64,000 nucleotides of DNA, from positions 186,001 to 250,000 of the forward strand of contig JACJYS010000001.1 of the NCBI GenBank assembly GCA_020635995.1, written 5' to 3'. This DNA comes from Chitinophagales bacterium. Its GTDB lineage: Bacteria > Bacteroidota > Bacteroidia > Chitinophagales > UBA8649. A program made the translations under genes and the position numbers. A model generated the notes under the pieces. It did no database searches and was not told the origin of the DNA. It worked only from the letters and a program-made list of their open reading frames with translations. This document shows positions 51,390 to 59,297 of the stretch, one piece after another; within the stretch, counting starts at the first letter, position 1, and every line of letters begins with the position of its first letter.

Positions 51390-52787
51390 ATGAAAATAAA
51401 ATATATAGACATTATAGACCAAACCTTCTATTTCCCTCAAGAAGAGTTTAGGTTAGATGAAGAAAATGATACTTTACTGTATTATGATATTCCATTAATG
51501 GACATAATAGAAGAGCATGGCACGCCTTTAAAACTGACGTATTTGCCTAAAATTTCAAGTCAAATTAAAAAAGCAAAAAACTATTTTGAAAGAGCTTTTA
51601 TTATTAACGATTACAAGGGCAAATATTTTTATTCTTATTGTACTAAAAGCTCTCATTTTTCTTTTGTGATAAAAGAGGCACTTAAAAATGATATTCATTT
51701 AGAAACTTCATCCGCTTTTGATATAGATATAGTAAGAAAAGTGCATGAACAAGGATTTTTCCCAAAGGATAGATTTATAATATGTAATGGATTTAAACCT
51801 AAAAAATATATTGAAAACGTAGCAGGCTTAGTAAATGATGGCTTTAAAAATGTAGTGCCTATTTTTGATAATTGGTACGAGCCCGATTTGCTTACCGAAG
51901 AACTTCAAAAACCAACCCAATGCGGTATCAGAATAGCCAGTGAAGAAGAGCCAAAATTTGAGTTTTATACTTCACGGTTGGGAATAGGCTACAAAGATGT
52001 ATTAGCTTTTTATAAAGAGGAAATAAGAGATAATAAAAAGCTAAAATTGAAAATGCTTCATTTCTTTATTAATACAGGTATAAAAGATACGGCTTATTAT
52101 TGGAGTGAATTATTAAAAGCAGTAAAAGTATATTGTGAATTGAAGAAAATTTGCCCTACGCTTGATACTTTAAATATAGGTGGTGGATTGCCTATAAAAA
52201 ACTCACTTTCTTTTAATTATGACTATGAATACATGATAGAAGAAATAGTAAGACAAATAAAAACCTATTGCAATAATGACGGCATTGCAGAACCGGATAT
52301 TTTTACAGAATTTGGTAGCTACACCGTAGGCGGAAGCGGAGCTTTACTTTTAAAAGTATTAGACCAAAAACGCCAAAACGATAGAGAAAGATGGAATATG
52401 ATAGATAGTTCTTTTATGACCAATTTGCCGGACGCATGGGCATTGAGCAAGAGATTTGTTATGCTGGCAGTAAATAATTGGTATGATGAATATGAGCGGG
52501 TGCTTTTAGGCGGCTTAACCTGCGATAGTGATGATTATTACAACTCTGAAGCACACGCTAATGCTATTTATATGCCTAAATTTAACCGAAGAAAAAAACA
52601 ATATATCGGATTTTTTCATACGGGAGCTTACCAAGAAACCATAGGTGGTTTTGGAGGCATACATCATTGCTTAATACCGCAGCCCAAGCATTTGATTTTA
52701 AACCGAGATGAACAAGGAAATTTAACCCAAGAAGTATTTTCTGAAGAGCAAAAAGCAGAAGATATGATAAAGATATTAGGATACTAA
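51390..52787 (+). CDS. speA: Arginine decarboxylase (alanine-racemase-fold, PLP)
   Basis: 465 aa from ATG 51390, just after a terminator and a consensus promoter. It makes agmatine from arginine for polyamine synthesis. The fold III PLP-barrel features are YFYSYCTKSSHF (the lysine that holds PLP, near residue 90), NIGGGLPI (phosphate loop, near 265) and the CDSDDYY segment (near 375) with the active-site cysteine and aspartate. I recall biosynthetic arginine decarboxylases of this length in Bacteroidota. The substrate is assigned by homology and could be another basic amino acid. Confidence 0.85.
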   Translation: MKIKYIDIIDQTFYFPQEEFRLDEENDTLLYYDIPLMDIIEEHGTPLKLTYLPKISSQIKKAKNYFERAFIINDYKGKYFYSYCTKSSHFSFVIKEALKNDIHLETSSAFDIDIVRKVHEQGFFPKDRFIICNGFKPKKYIENVAGLVNDGFKNVVPIFDNWYEPDLLTEELQKPTQCGIRIASEEEPKFEFYTSRLGIGYKDVLAFYKEEIRDNKKLKLKMLHFFINTGIKDTAYYWSELLKAVKVYCELKKICPTLDTLNIGGGLPIKNSLSFNYDYEYMIEEIVRQIKTYCNNDGIAEPDIFTEFGSYTVGGSGALLLKVLDQKRQNDRERWNMIDSSFMTNLPDAWALSKRFVMLAVNNWYDEYERVLLGGLTCDSDDYYNSEAHANAIYMPKFNRRKKQYIGFFHTGAYQETIGGFGGIHHCLIPQPKHLILNRDEQGNLTQEVFSEEQKAEDMIKILGY

Positions 52788-52854
52788 ACTAAGTATTTTC
52801 CCTTCTGAAAAATTTATCTACCCAAGAGGGAGAACTAAAAAATAAAATTAAAAA

Positions 52855-53298
52855 ATGGAAGATATTAATTTTGATGTTTTTTTAGAAAATTATGAGCAAA
52901 TGAACACTTATATGCGTCATAATGGAATAAAACACAGAATATTAGAAGCAGGAAAAACAGAAACAAGCATGCAGATATTAGAACACCATATAAGCTCTCC
53001 GGGAGTGGCACATGGTGGTTCTATGGCGGGATTTATGGATAGCGTTTTAGGCTTTTGTGCATTAACTGCCGCTATTCCCGATGGCAATTTAGTAAGCACA
53101 GTAGAGTTTAAACTCAACTATTTTAAACCTATTCATTTTCAAGATAAATTGTTGGGCAAGGCTGTAGTGCTACGCAAAGGAAAATCATTTATAATAACCC
53201 GTGCAGAAGTATGGCGTGGAGATGAAATGGTAGCACATGGGCAAGGAACTTTTAATGTTTACCCTCTGGCTAAAAGAATAGATAACATTTCTGTTTAA
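52855..53298 (+). CDS. PaaI-type hotdog-fold thioesterase
   Basis: 147 aa. The motif GVAHGGSMAGFMDSVLGFCA (about 45-64) is the HGG...D active-site region of PaaI/YigI-type thioesterases, and the fold continues with TVEFKLNYFKPI and the late GQGTFNVYPL. It would hydrolyse an acyl-CoA or similar thioester. The TAA stop is the first codon of repeat copy D. Confidence 0.88.
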   Translation: MEDINFDVFLENYEQMNTYMRHNGIKHRILEAGKTETSMQILEHHISSPGVAHGGSMAGFMDSVLGFCALTAAIPDGNLVSTVEFKLNYFKPIHFQDKLLGKAVVLRKGKSFIITRAEVWRGDEMVAHGQGTFNVYPLAKRIDNISV

Positions 53299-53427
53299 TA
53301 CGGCTTAGAAATATAGAATAAGCCAATATCGGCTTGGTCTTATTGTGCTAAATGTATTAATATAAAGGAATTTACCATTGTAAAACACAAAATAGATTAA
53401 TCTATTTTGTGTTAACAATTGGTATTA
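53296..53427 (+). repeat. 130-bp hairpin repeat, copy D (full length)
   Basis: Begins TAATACGGCTTAG and ends CAATTGGTATTA; the right hairpin (ACACAAAATAGATTAATC and its complement) is perfect. Its first bases TAA are the stop codon of the thioesterase gene. Confidence 0.85.
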
Positions 53428-53457
53428 AATCAATTCAAAAAAATACGTGCAAATAAA

Positions 53458-53492
53458 AAAGGCTTACTTGGTAAAAACCTTGTAAGCCTTTG
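53458..53492 (-). terminator. Intrinsic terminator of the tRNA gene
   Basis: AAAGGCTTAC pairs with GTAAGCCTTT, with inner GGT/ACC pairs; on the minus strand it is followed by a run of T. It lies just past the 3' end of the tRNA. Confidence 0.8.
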
Positions 53493-53502
53493 ATTTTCAA
53501 TG

Positions 53503-53576
53503 TGGTCCCACATGGGCTCGAACCATGGACCCCCTGATTATGAGTCAGGTGCTCTAACCAGCTGAGCTATGAGACC
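53503..53576 (-). tRNA. tRNA with CAU anticodon (Met elongator or Ile2)
   Basis: 74-nt cloverleaf on the minus strand. The acceptor stem GGTCTCA pairs with TGGGACC; D arm AGCTCAGCTGGTTAGAGC; anticodon stem-loop CTGACTCATAATCAG with anticodon CAT; T arm CATGGTTCGAGCCCATG. The terminal CCA is not encoded. CAU can be elongator Met or Ile2 with lysidine; base-level identity elements cannot be settled here. Confidence 0.93.
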
Positions 53577-53707
53577 TAATTTACTTTCATTAAACAAAGT
53601 AAATTTTTTAAAGGACTGCAAAAGTAAGTATTTTGTTCTAAATTACAATGCTTTTATGCTAAAATAATTTTTTAACTTAAAACCTGAGTTCGGTTAATCT
53701 TTATAAA

Positions 53708-54367
53708 CTATTCCTTATACGCTAAAGTCATTTCTCTTTTGCCCGGAGGGCCGGCAACGGCTTTTACCGTAAAACCTACATTTTTTAAATCTCTCTTAAA
53801 CTGCCCTTTAGCACAGTAGGTAGTTAAGTGTCCTTCAGTTTTTAACAAACCATACATTTTACTCAAAATATCGGGTTGCCAAAGTTCTTCTTGTGCCGTT
53901 GGAGCAAAAGCATCAAAATAGATAACATCAATTATTCCTTTTAAAAATGATAAACCCGTATATTCTAATTTCCCTTTTATTTTAAACAAGCTAAAATGTT
54001 CATCTATATTTTCAACTTTATTCCACTCACTTTCGTGTATTTGCTTAAAAACAGCTAATTCATCTTCGGTATTTGTGTAGTTTAATTGTAAAGCATCTTC
54101 TGCTAACATAGGATAAGCTTCTATGCAATAATAAGTAACTTTAATTTTATTCTCTTTGGCAAATTTATATGTAAGCAAAGCATTTAATCCTGTACCTAAG
54201 CCCATTTCAAAAACAGAAACTTGCTGTTTATTTTTGTGTAAAGCAATCCCATTTTCTATAAAAACGTGCTTGCTTTCTTGCATAGCTCCGTGTATAGAAT
54301 GATAAAGTTCATTGATTTGTGCATGCTTAACCGTAAAACTACCGTCTTTTGTTGCTATCTTTTCCAT
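53708..54367 (-). CDS. mnmD: tRNA U34 5-methylaminomethyl-2-thiouridine methyltransferase MnmD
   Basis: 219 aa. It is the methyltransferase half of MnmC, making the last step of mnm5s2U34 in tRNA. The SAM motif is VFEMGLGTGLNALLT near residue 55, and the end has DVIYFDAFAPTAQEELWQPD and TTYCAKGQFKR, typical of the DUF752/MnmD family. The oxidase half of MnmC is absent, as in most Bacteroidota. Last gene of the purC operon. Confidence 0.88.
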   Translation of the reverse strand: MEKIATKDGSFTVKHAQINELYHSIHGAMQESKHVFIENGIALHKNKQQVSVFEMGLGTGLNALLTYKFAKENKIKVTYYCIEAYPMLAEDALQLNYTNTEDELAVFKQIHESEWNKVENIDEHFSLFKIKGKLEYTGLSFLKGIIDVIYFDAFAPTAQEELWQPDILSKMYGLLKTEGHLTTYCAKGQFKRDLKNVGFTVKAVAGPPGKREMTLAYKE

Positions 54368-54981
54368 TATAAAAAATTAATGTCGTTATACTGGTCTTTC
54401 AGCCAAGTAGTAATGCTATATCTTGGTGTTTTGCAGGGCAATACTTCGTGCCAAAGTTCGCTTTTAAACATGGCTAATCTATTAAAAATGGGATTAACTT
54501 TTATAGTTTTATTTTCTTTATATATTAATAGTTGACCTTGGTCGGTTTCTTGCCAGTTTTCATTTAGGTATAAAACCAAAGAAATAATTCGGTGTGGTTG
54601 TTGAGTAAATCTATCGGTGTGTTTTTTATAAAAAGCTCCTTCCGGATAAATGGCATACATACTTTCAAAATCTTTAAGCGATAAAAAAAACGACCGATTA
54701 AACTCCATTATTAATCTTTCTATTATATCAAGATAATTTTTGGTGTTTTTTAAGCAATCTGCTTTATTAATCCACTTTATTTTATCGCTTCTATAGCTTT
54801 CTTTAATTATAAGATTATCCAACTTTCCAATACCTGCTTTCTTAAAAGCTTCTTCGGCTTTCCAATATTTAGCATCTTCTAAAACCTTATAAGCTAACTG
54901 TTTGGGCAAAAAATTATCTATAATCAAATATTCTTGCTGAGCAAAAGCGTCTAATTGCTCATTGGAGAGTGTTGTACTCAT
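54367..54981 (-). CDS. 2-oxoglutarate/Fe(II) oxygenase, prolyl 4-hydroxylase type
   Basis: 204 aa. Iron ligands are His and Asp in KKHTDRF (near residue 120) and His in ELWHEVLPC (near 180), with the 2-oxoglutarate arginine in RYSITTWLKD. The fold matches the P4H domain. It probably hydroxylates a protein, but the substrate is unknown. It lies between purC and mnmD in a tight operon (next to purC with no gap, one-base overlap with mnmD). Confidence 0.85.
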   Translation of the reverse strand: MSTTLSNEQLDAFAQQEYLIIDNFLPKQLAYKVLEDAKYWKAEEAFKKAGIGKLDNLIIKESYRSDKIKWINKADCLKNTKNYLDIIERLIMEFNRSFFLSLKDFESMYAIYPEGAFYKKHTDRFTQQPHRIISLVLYLNENWQETDQGQLLIYKENKTIKVNPIFNRLAMFKSELWHEVLPCKTPRYSITTWLKDQYNDINFL

Positions 54982-55908
54982 TTAAGCTAAAGCCCGGTTA
55001 ACTTTTTCTTCAATATCTGAAACAGAGCTTTTTACAAACCTATTCCCTGTTATTTGCGCATATAAACCTATGTATTTTTCAGAAATATTATTTACTACTT
55101 CTTCGCTCATAGCAGGCATTTGCTGCCCTTCTTTACCTTGAAACCCATTAGCCATTAACCATTCTCTTACAAATTCTTTAGACAGATGTTGCTGAGCTTC
55201 GCCTTTTACTTGCCTTTCTTCAAAACCCTCTTTTATAAAATATCGGGAAGAATCTGGCGTATGTATTTCGTCTATTAAAATAATTTTACCATTGTATAAG
55301 CCAAATTCATATTTAGTATCCACTAAAATCAAACCTCTTTCGGCAGCCATTGCTGTTCCTTTGGCAAATAAAGCTCGGGTATATTTTTCTAAAATTTCCC
55401 ATTGTTCGGCTGTTACAATTCCTCTTTTTAGTATATCGGTTTTAGAAATATCTTCGTCATGTCCTTCTTCTGCTTTAGTGGCAGGTGTAATAATTGGCTC
55501 TGGTAGTTTATCATTTTCTTTTAAACCTTCAGCCAGTTTTTCGCCACATAATTCTCTTAATCCACTTTTATAGGTACGCCAAGCATGCCCTGCCAAATAT
55601 CCTCTTATAACCATTTCTAATCTTATAGGTTCGCATTTTTTACCTATAGTTACATTAGCGTGTGGTACTTGCTCTACCCAGTTGGGGACAATATCTTTAG
55701 TGGCTTCTAAAAAATGTGCGGCTATTTGGTTTAGCACTTGCCCTTTAAAAGGAATTGGCTTAGGCAAAATATGGTCAAAAGCAGAAATTCTATCTGTAGC
55801 CACTACAACCAACTTGTCTCCTACGGTATAAACATCTCTAACTTTACCATTATATACTTTAGTTTGTTTGTTAAATTGAAATGATGTAGAAGGCAAAGTG
55901 TTTGACAT
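54982..55908 (-). CDS. purC: Phosphoribosylaminoimidazole-succinocarboxamide synthase
   Basis: 308 aa, the longer type common in Bacteroidota. It joins CAIR with aspartate in purine synthesis. Conserved segments are YNGKVRDVYTVGDKLVVVAT (about 18), DRISAFDHILPKPIPFKG, EMVIRGYLAGHAWRTY and LVDTKYEFGLYNG followed by IDEIHTPDSSRYF. First gene of a three-gene operon with its own consensus promoter. Confidence 0.96.
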   Translation of the reverse strand: MSNTLPSTSFQFNKQTKVYNGKVRDVYTVGDKLVVVATDRISAFDHILPKPIPFKGQVLNQIAAHFLEATKDIVPNWVEQVPHANVTIGKKCEPIRLEMVIRGYLAGHAWRTYKSGLRELCGEKLAEGLKENDKLPEPIITPATKAEEGHDEDISKTDILKRGIVTAEQWEILEKYTRALFAKGTAMAAERGLILVDTKYEFGLYNGKIILIDEIHTPDSSRYFIKEGFEERQVKGEAQQHLSKEFVREWLMANGFQGKEGQQMPAMSEEVVNNISEKYIGLYAQITGNRFVKSSVSDIEEKVNRALA

Positions 55909-55921
55909 AGGATATTTTTTA

Positions 55922-55929
55922 CAAAAGTA
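55922..55929 (-). promoter_or_regulatory. -7 promoter box (TACTTTTG) of purC
   Basis: Perfect TAnnTTTG match 13 bases before the purC ATG. Confidence 0.55.
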
Positions 55930-55969
55930 AGGAAAGCTATGTTAGTTTTTTGTTTTTAAAAAGTAAATT

Positions 55970-55990
55970 ATTCGTGGCACGACTTGAAGT
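55970..55990. repeat. GTGGCACGA palindrome, copy 5 (half only)
   Basis: ATTCGTGGCACGACTTGAAGT, then the second arm is missing. It marks the boundary on the purC side of the hipBA module. Confidence 0.6.
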
Positions 55991-56027
55991 GATTTATTCA
56001 TTATGGTTTTATAACAGTTAAATTAGA

Positions 56028-56054
56028 GTTCGGAACTTTTAAAAAGTTCCAAAC
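56028..56054. promoter_or_regulatory. 27-bp palindrome, candidate HipB operator
   Basis: GTTCGGAACTTTT and AAAAGTTCCAAAC form a near-perfect dyad (one mismatch), 35 bases upstream of the hipBA -7 box. HipB-type repressors bind dyads near their own promoter. It could instead be a terminator-like or repeat hairpin. Confidence 0.4.
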
Positions 56055-56089
56055 TATTAAATAATACAAACTATTTCATTTATTTTCCT

Positions 56090-56097
56090 TAATTTTG
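56090..56097 (+). promoter_or_regulatory. -7 promoter box (TAATTTTG) of hipBA
   Basis: Perfect TAnnTTTG match, 19 bases before the hipB ATG. Confidence 0.5.
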
Positions 56098-56116
56098 TTT
56101 ATTATAATATTCAAAA

Positions 56117-56380
56117 ATGGCAAATTACGGCAAAACTGATAATTATATTATACAAGAATTAGGCGGTAGGATTAAATCTTTACGAAAAGAAAAAGGTTTA
56201 TCTCAAACAGCACTTATGGAGCTTACCGGACTCAACAGAATTAGCATTTCTAAAATGGAAAATGGAGAAAACTTCACTATCCATAGTCTTATTAAAGTAA
56301 TGCGTGCACTAAATTGTTTAGATGATATTGATTTATTGTTTGCCAAAAAAGATGATGATTTACACAAATTATTTGAATAA
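56117..56380 (+). CDS. HipB-like antitoxin / Xre helix-turn-helix repressor
   Basis: 87 aa, essentially one helix-turn-helix domain (LGGRIKSLRKEKGLSQTALMELTGLNRISISKMENG). It is followed two bases later by a HipA kinase gene, so it is the antitoxin and probable autorepressor of a type II toxin-antitoxin module. The C-terminus is short and acidic. Confidence 0.88.
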   Translation: MANYGKTDNYIIQELGGRIKSLRKEKGLSQTALMELTGLNRISISKMENGENFTIHSLIKVMRALNCLDDIDLLFAKKDDDLHKLFE

Positions 56381-56382
56381 GT

Positions 56383-57654
56383 ATGCGTATAAATGTTTTA
56401 TATAAAGGCAATTTAGTAGGCAAAGTAGCCGAAAAAGACAATAAGTACTACTTTAAGTATGAAGATACTTTTATACAAAGTGGCATTGAGTTGTCGCCAT
56501 TAATGATGCCACTTGCTAAAAGTTTAGGAAAAATATACGATTTCAACCATTTATATTTTAATACTTTTCATGGCTTGCCCGGCTTATTGGCAGATGCCAT
56601 ACCCGATAAATTTGGGAATGAAATACTCAATACTTGGCTACTGAAAGAAGGAAAAACAATAGAACATTTAAGCAGCTTAGAACGCTTGGCATATATAGGC
56701 AAAAGAGGTATGGGAGCATTAGAATTTGAACCCGAATTAAATACAGAACACAAGTGGACACAAAATGCCATTTCCTTAAATGAATTAAGCGATTTATCTA
56801 AATTGATAGTAAAAAATAAAAGCGATAAAGCTCTTAAAATAAATAACCAAAATTTACTTACACTTTTTGATGTAGGAACATCGGCAGGAGGAGCAAGGGC
56901 TAAAGCGGTGGTGTTAATTAACCCAAGAACTATGGAAATTTTGCCCGAACAGAACAAGTATGTTAAGGGTTTTGCCCCAAGTATTATAAAATTTGATACG
57001 GTTTCTGAGAAAAGTAATCAAAGTACAAACATCTGCTTGTTTGAAATGGCATATTATGATATGGCAAGAAAAGCAGATATAGATATGATGCCTTCCAAAC
57101 TAATTGAAGAAAATAATAGATTTCATTTTGCTACAAAACGCTTTGACAGAACACCTAAATACGAAAAAATTCACACACAAACTTTATGTGGTATTGGACA
57201 CTATAATTTTAGAGATTTTGAACAAAATTCCTACGAAAAGTTATTTTATGTAGCAAGGACTATTAATGTTTCTTATCAAGAGAAAGTACAGCTTTTTAAA
57301 AGAATGCTTTTTAATGTAGTGTGTAGAAACCAAGATGACCACACTAAAAATTTTGCTTTTTTGTATTATAACAATAAATGGCGTATTGCTCCTGCCTACG
57401 ATTTGGTTTACAATTATGACGCAAAAGGACTTTTTACACAGTTGCACAAAATGAGCATAAACGGCAAAAGAGATAATTTTGTTTGGAAAGATTTTGAAGG
57501 TATAGCCAATGATAATGCCATAAAAAAGCCTAAAGAAATTTTAGAAGAAGTAATAGAAGCAGCCGGTTTGTTTCCTCATATTGCATCAAAATATGGAATA
57601 AATAAAGAAATTAGCCATAAAATGCATCGCACCTTTAGAATGAAGTGGAATTAA
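56383..57654 (+). CDS. HipA-family serine/threonine kinase toxin
   Basis: 423 aa. HipA N-terminal domain (about 1-105) is followed by the kinase core. The Gly-rich ATP loop is TSAGGARAKAVV (about 166-177). The catalytic Asp is in DDHTKNF (Asp318, Asn323) and the magnesium-binding Asp in APAYDLVYN (Asp340), corresponding to E. coli HipA Asp309, Asn314 and Asp332 by my alignment from memory. No missing active residues were seen. HipA of E. coli phosphorylates glutamyl-tRNA synthetase; the target here is unknown. Confidence 0.9.
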   Translation: MRINVLYKGNLVGKVAEKDNKYYFKYEDTFIQSGIELSPLMMPLAKSLGKIYDFNHLYFNTFHGLPGLLADAIPDKFGNEILNTWLLKEGKTIEHLSSLERLAYIGKRGMGALEFEPELNTEHKWTQNAISLNELSDLSKLIVKNKSDKALKINNQNLLTLFDVGTSAGGARAKAVVLINPRTMEILPEQNKYVKGFAPSIIKFDTVSEKSNQSTNICLFEMAYYDMARKADIDMMPSKLIEENNRFHFATKRFDRTPKYEKIHTQTLCGIGHYNFRDFEQNSYEKLFYVARTINVSYQEKVQLFKRMLFNVVCRNQDDHTKNFAFLYYNNKWRIAPAYDLVYNYDAKGLFTQLHKMSINGKRDNFVWKDFEGIANDNAIKKPKEILEEVIEAAGLFPHIASKYGINKEISHKMHRTFRMKWN

Positions 57655-57657
57655 TTT

Positions 57658-58902
57658 ATGCAAAAACTATTGATTATAGGACGCACTTTCCCTGAGCCAA
57701 ATACTACGGCTACCGGCAAAAGAATGATGCAATTGATTGCGTTTTTTCAGCAAAACAATTATGCAATAACTTTTTCTTCTACTGCTCAGCCGACAAAATA
57801 TAGTATTGATTTAAAAGAAATAGGTATTTCTGTTCAGCAAATTGAACTCAACAATGCTTCTTTTGATGAATTTATAAAAACATTACAACCTAACATTGTA
57901 CTTTTTGATAGATTTATAAGCGAAGAGCATTTCGGTTGGCGTGTGGCAGAAAAAGTACCAAATGCCATAAGAATATTAGATACAGAAGATTTACATTTTT
58001 TGCGTGAAGCAAGAGAAATATCTTTAAAAAAGAAACAGCCTATTAATTTGTTTTCTGCACTATCGCAAAGAGAAATAGCCAGTATTTACCGTTGTGATGT
58101 AAGCTTAATTATTTCAGAATATGAAATGGATTTGCTTAAAAAAGAGTTTAATATTAAGGACAACATACTACACTACTTGCCATTTTTAGTAAATGAAAAT
58201 GCTATAAAAAGTACTAATGAATTGCCAAGTTTTAAAGAAAGGCAACATTTTATAAGCGTAGGCAATTTTTTGCATGCTCCAAATTTAGATGCCGTAGTTT
58301 GGCTTAAAAAAGATATTTGGGAAAAGATAAAAAACGAACTACCTAATGCAGAATTGCATATTTATGGAGCTTATGTTCCTCAGCAAGTGCAAGAATTTCA
58401 TAATAAAAAAGAAGGCTTTATAGTAAAAGGCTGGGCAAAAGATATAGATACAGTAATGCAGCATGCCAAAGCGTGTTTAGCACCTTTGCGTTTTGGTGCA
58501 GGCTTAAAAGGAAAATTGTTAGATGCTCTACTCAATGGAACGCCCGCTATTACCACTACAGAAGGAGCAGAAGGAATGTATGGCGATTTTAATGCACCCG
58601 GAGTAGTAGCAGAAAAACCTATAAAATTTATAGAAAAAGCTATAGAACTATATAGTAATGAAGAAAAATGGACTGAAAGTATAGCTCAAAGAGAAGAAAT
58701 TTTAAAAAATAGGTTTGGGAAACAGCAATTTCAAGAATTACTCAAGAACAAAATAACTCAACTAAACAACAATATAGAAAGCCACAGAAACAAAAATTTT
58801 GTAGGGCGAATATTAAATAACAACGCACACAATAGCCTAAAATATATGAGCAAGTGGATAGAGGAGAAGAATAAATTAGCAAACCGCCAGCAGACTAATT
58901 AG
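57658..58902 (+). CDS. Glycosyltransferase family 4-like
   Basis: 414 aa of the GT-B fold. The C-terminal donor-binding domain has HFISVGNFLHAPNLDAVVWL and the sequence APLRFGAGLKGKLLDALLNGTPAITTTEGAEGM with the conserved E-x7-E-type region. The N-terminal domain resembles other group 1 transferases. Acceptor unknown. Starts three bases after hipA, with no promoter box of its own seen, so it probably shares the hipBA transcript. Confidence 0.85.
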   Translation: MQKLLIIGRTFPEPNTTATGKRMMQLIAFFQQNNYAITFSSTAQPTKYSIDLKEIGISVQQIELNNASFDEFIKTLQPNIVLFDRFISEEHFGWRVAEKVPNAIRILDTEDLHFLREAREISLKKKQPINLFSALSQREIASIYRCDVSLIISEYEMDLLKKEFNIKDNILHYLPFLVNENAIKSTNELPSFKERQHFISVGNFLHAPNLDAVVWLKKDIWEKIKNELPNAELHIYGAYVPQQVQEFHNKKEGFIVKGWAKDIDTVMQHAKACLAPLRFGAGLKGKLLDALLNGTPAITTTEGAEGMYGDFNAPGVVAEKPIKFIEKAIELYSNEEKWTESIAQREEILKNRFGKQQFQELLKNKITQLNNNIESHRNKNFVGRILNNNAHNSLKYMSKWIEEKNKLANRQQTN

Positions 58903-59297
58903 GAATTATAAATTAAAAATCACGAATTGACACACCCATACTCACACTCACACTCACACCCTTTTTTCTCCTTTGCACCTGTCTGTTGACAAAGGCAGGC
59001 TCAGAAAGACGAGCGAGAATAAAACAAACTTTAAAATTTCAAACCTCAAAAAGAGATTGCTTCACTCTGTTCGCAAAGACATACTTATATTATGTTCGTT
59101 CTTTACTCGTGGCACAACTCCAAGTCGTGCCACGAGTACTTAGCGTTCTTTACAGGAAACTCCCAAACTTCAAACACTACAGAGATAGCGGAACTCCATT
59201 TCATTACGTTCACTATGACACCAAGTGAGTTTATTTGTTAGTGCATGAGATAGCACAACTCCGTGTTACTACATCTGCTATGATGTAAAAAACGGTA
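58903..59297. other. Gene-free spacer with decayed repeats
   Basis: It contains a CACTCACA microsatellite (58937-58962), fragments such as AGAGATTGCTTCACTCTG and GAACTCCATTTCATTACG that resemble decayed dispersed repeats, and palindrome copy 6. An 80-aa open frame inside it is rejected as repeat sequence. The histidine kinase gene follows on the other strand. Confidence 0.55.
59105..59137. repeat. GTGGCACGA palindrome, copy 6
   Basis: ACTCGTGGCACAACT and AGTCGTGCCACGAGT arms, one mismatch in the stem. Confidence 0.7.

Noticed and set aside
58937..58962. CACTCACA short tandem repeat as a possible phase-variation site
   Set aside because: It lies in a gene-free spacer away from any promoter or start codon, with few repeat units.
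58986..59228. 80-aa open frame on the plus strand
   Set aside because: Runs through the GTGGCACGA palindrome and other decayed repeats, has no known domain or promoter, and contains low-complexity spacer sequence.
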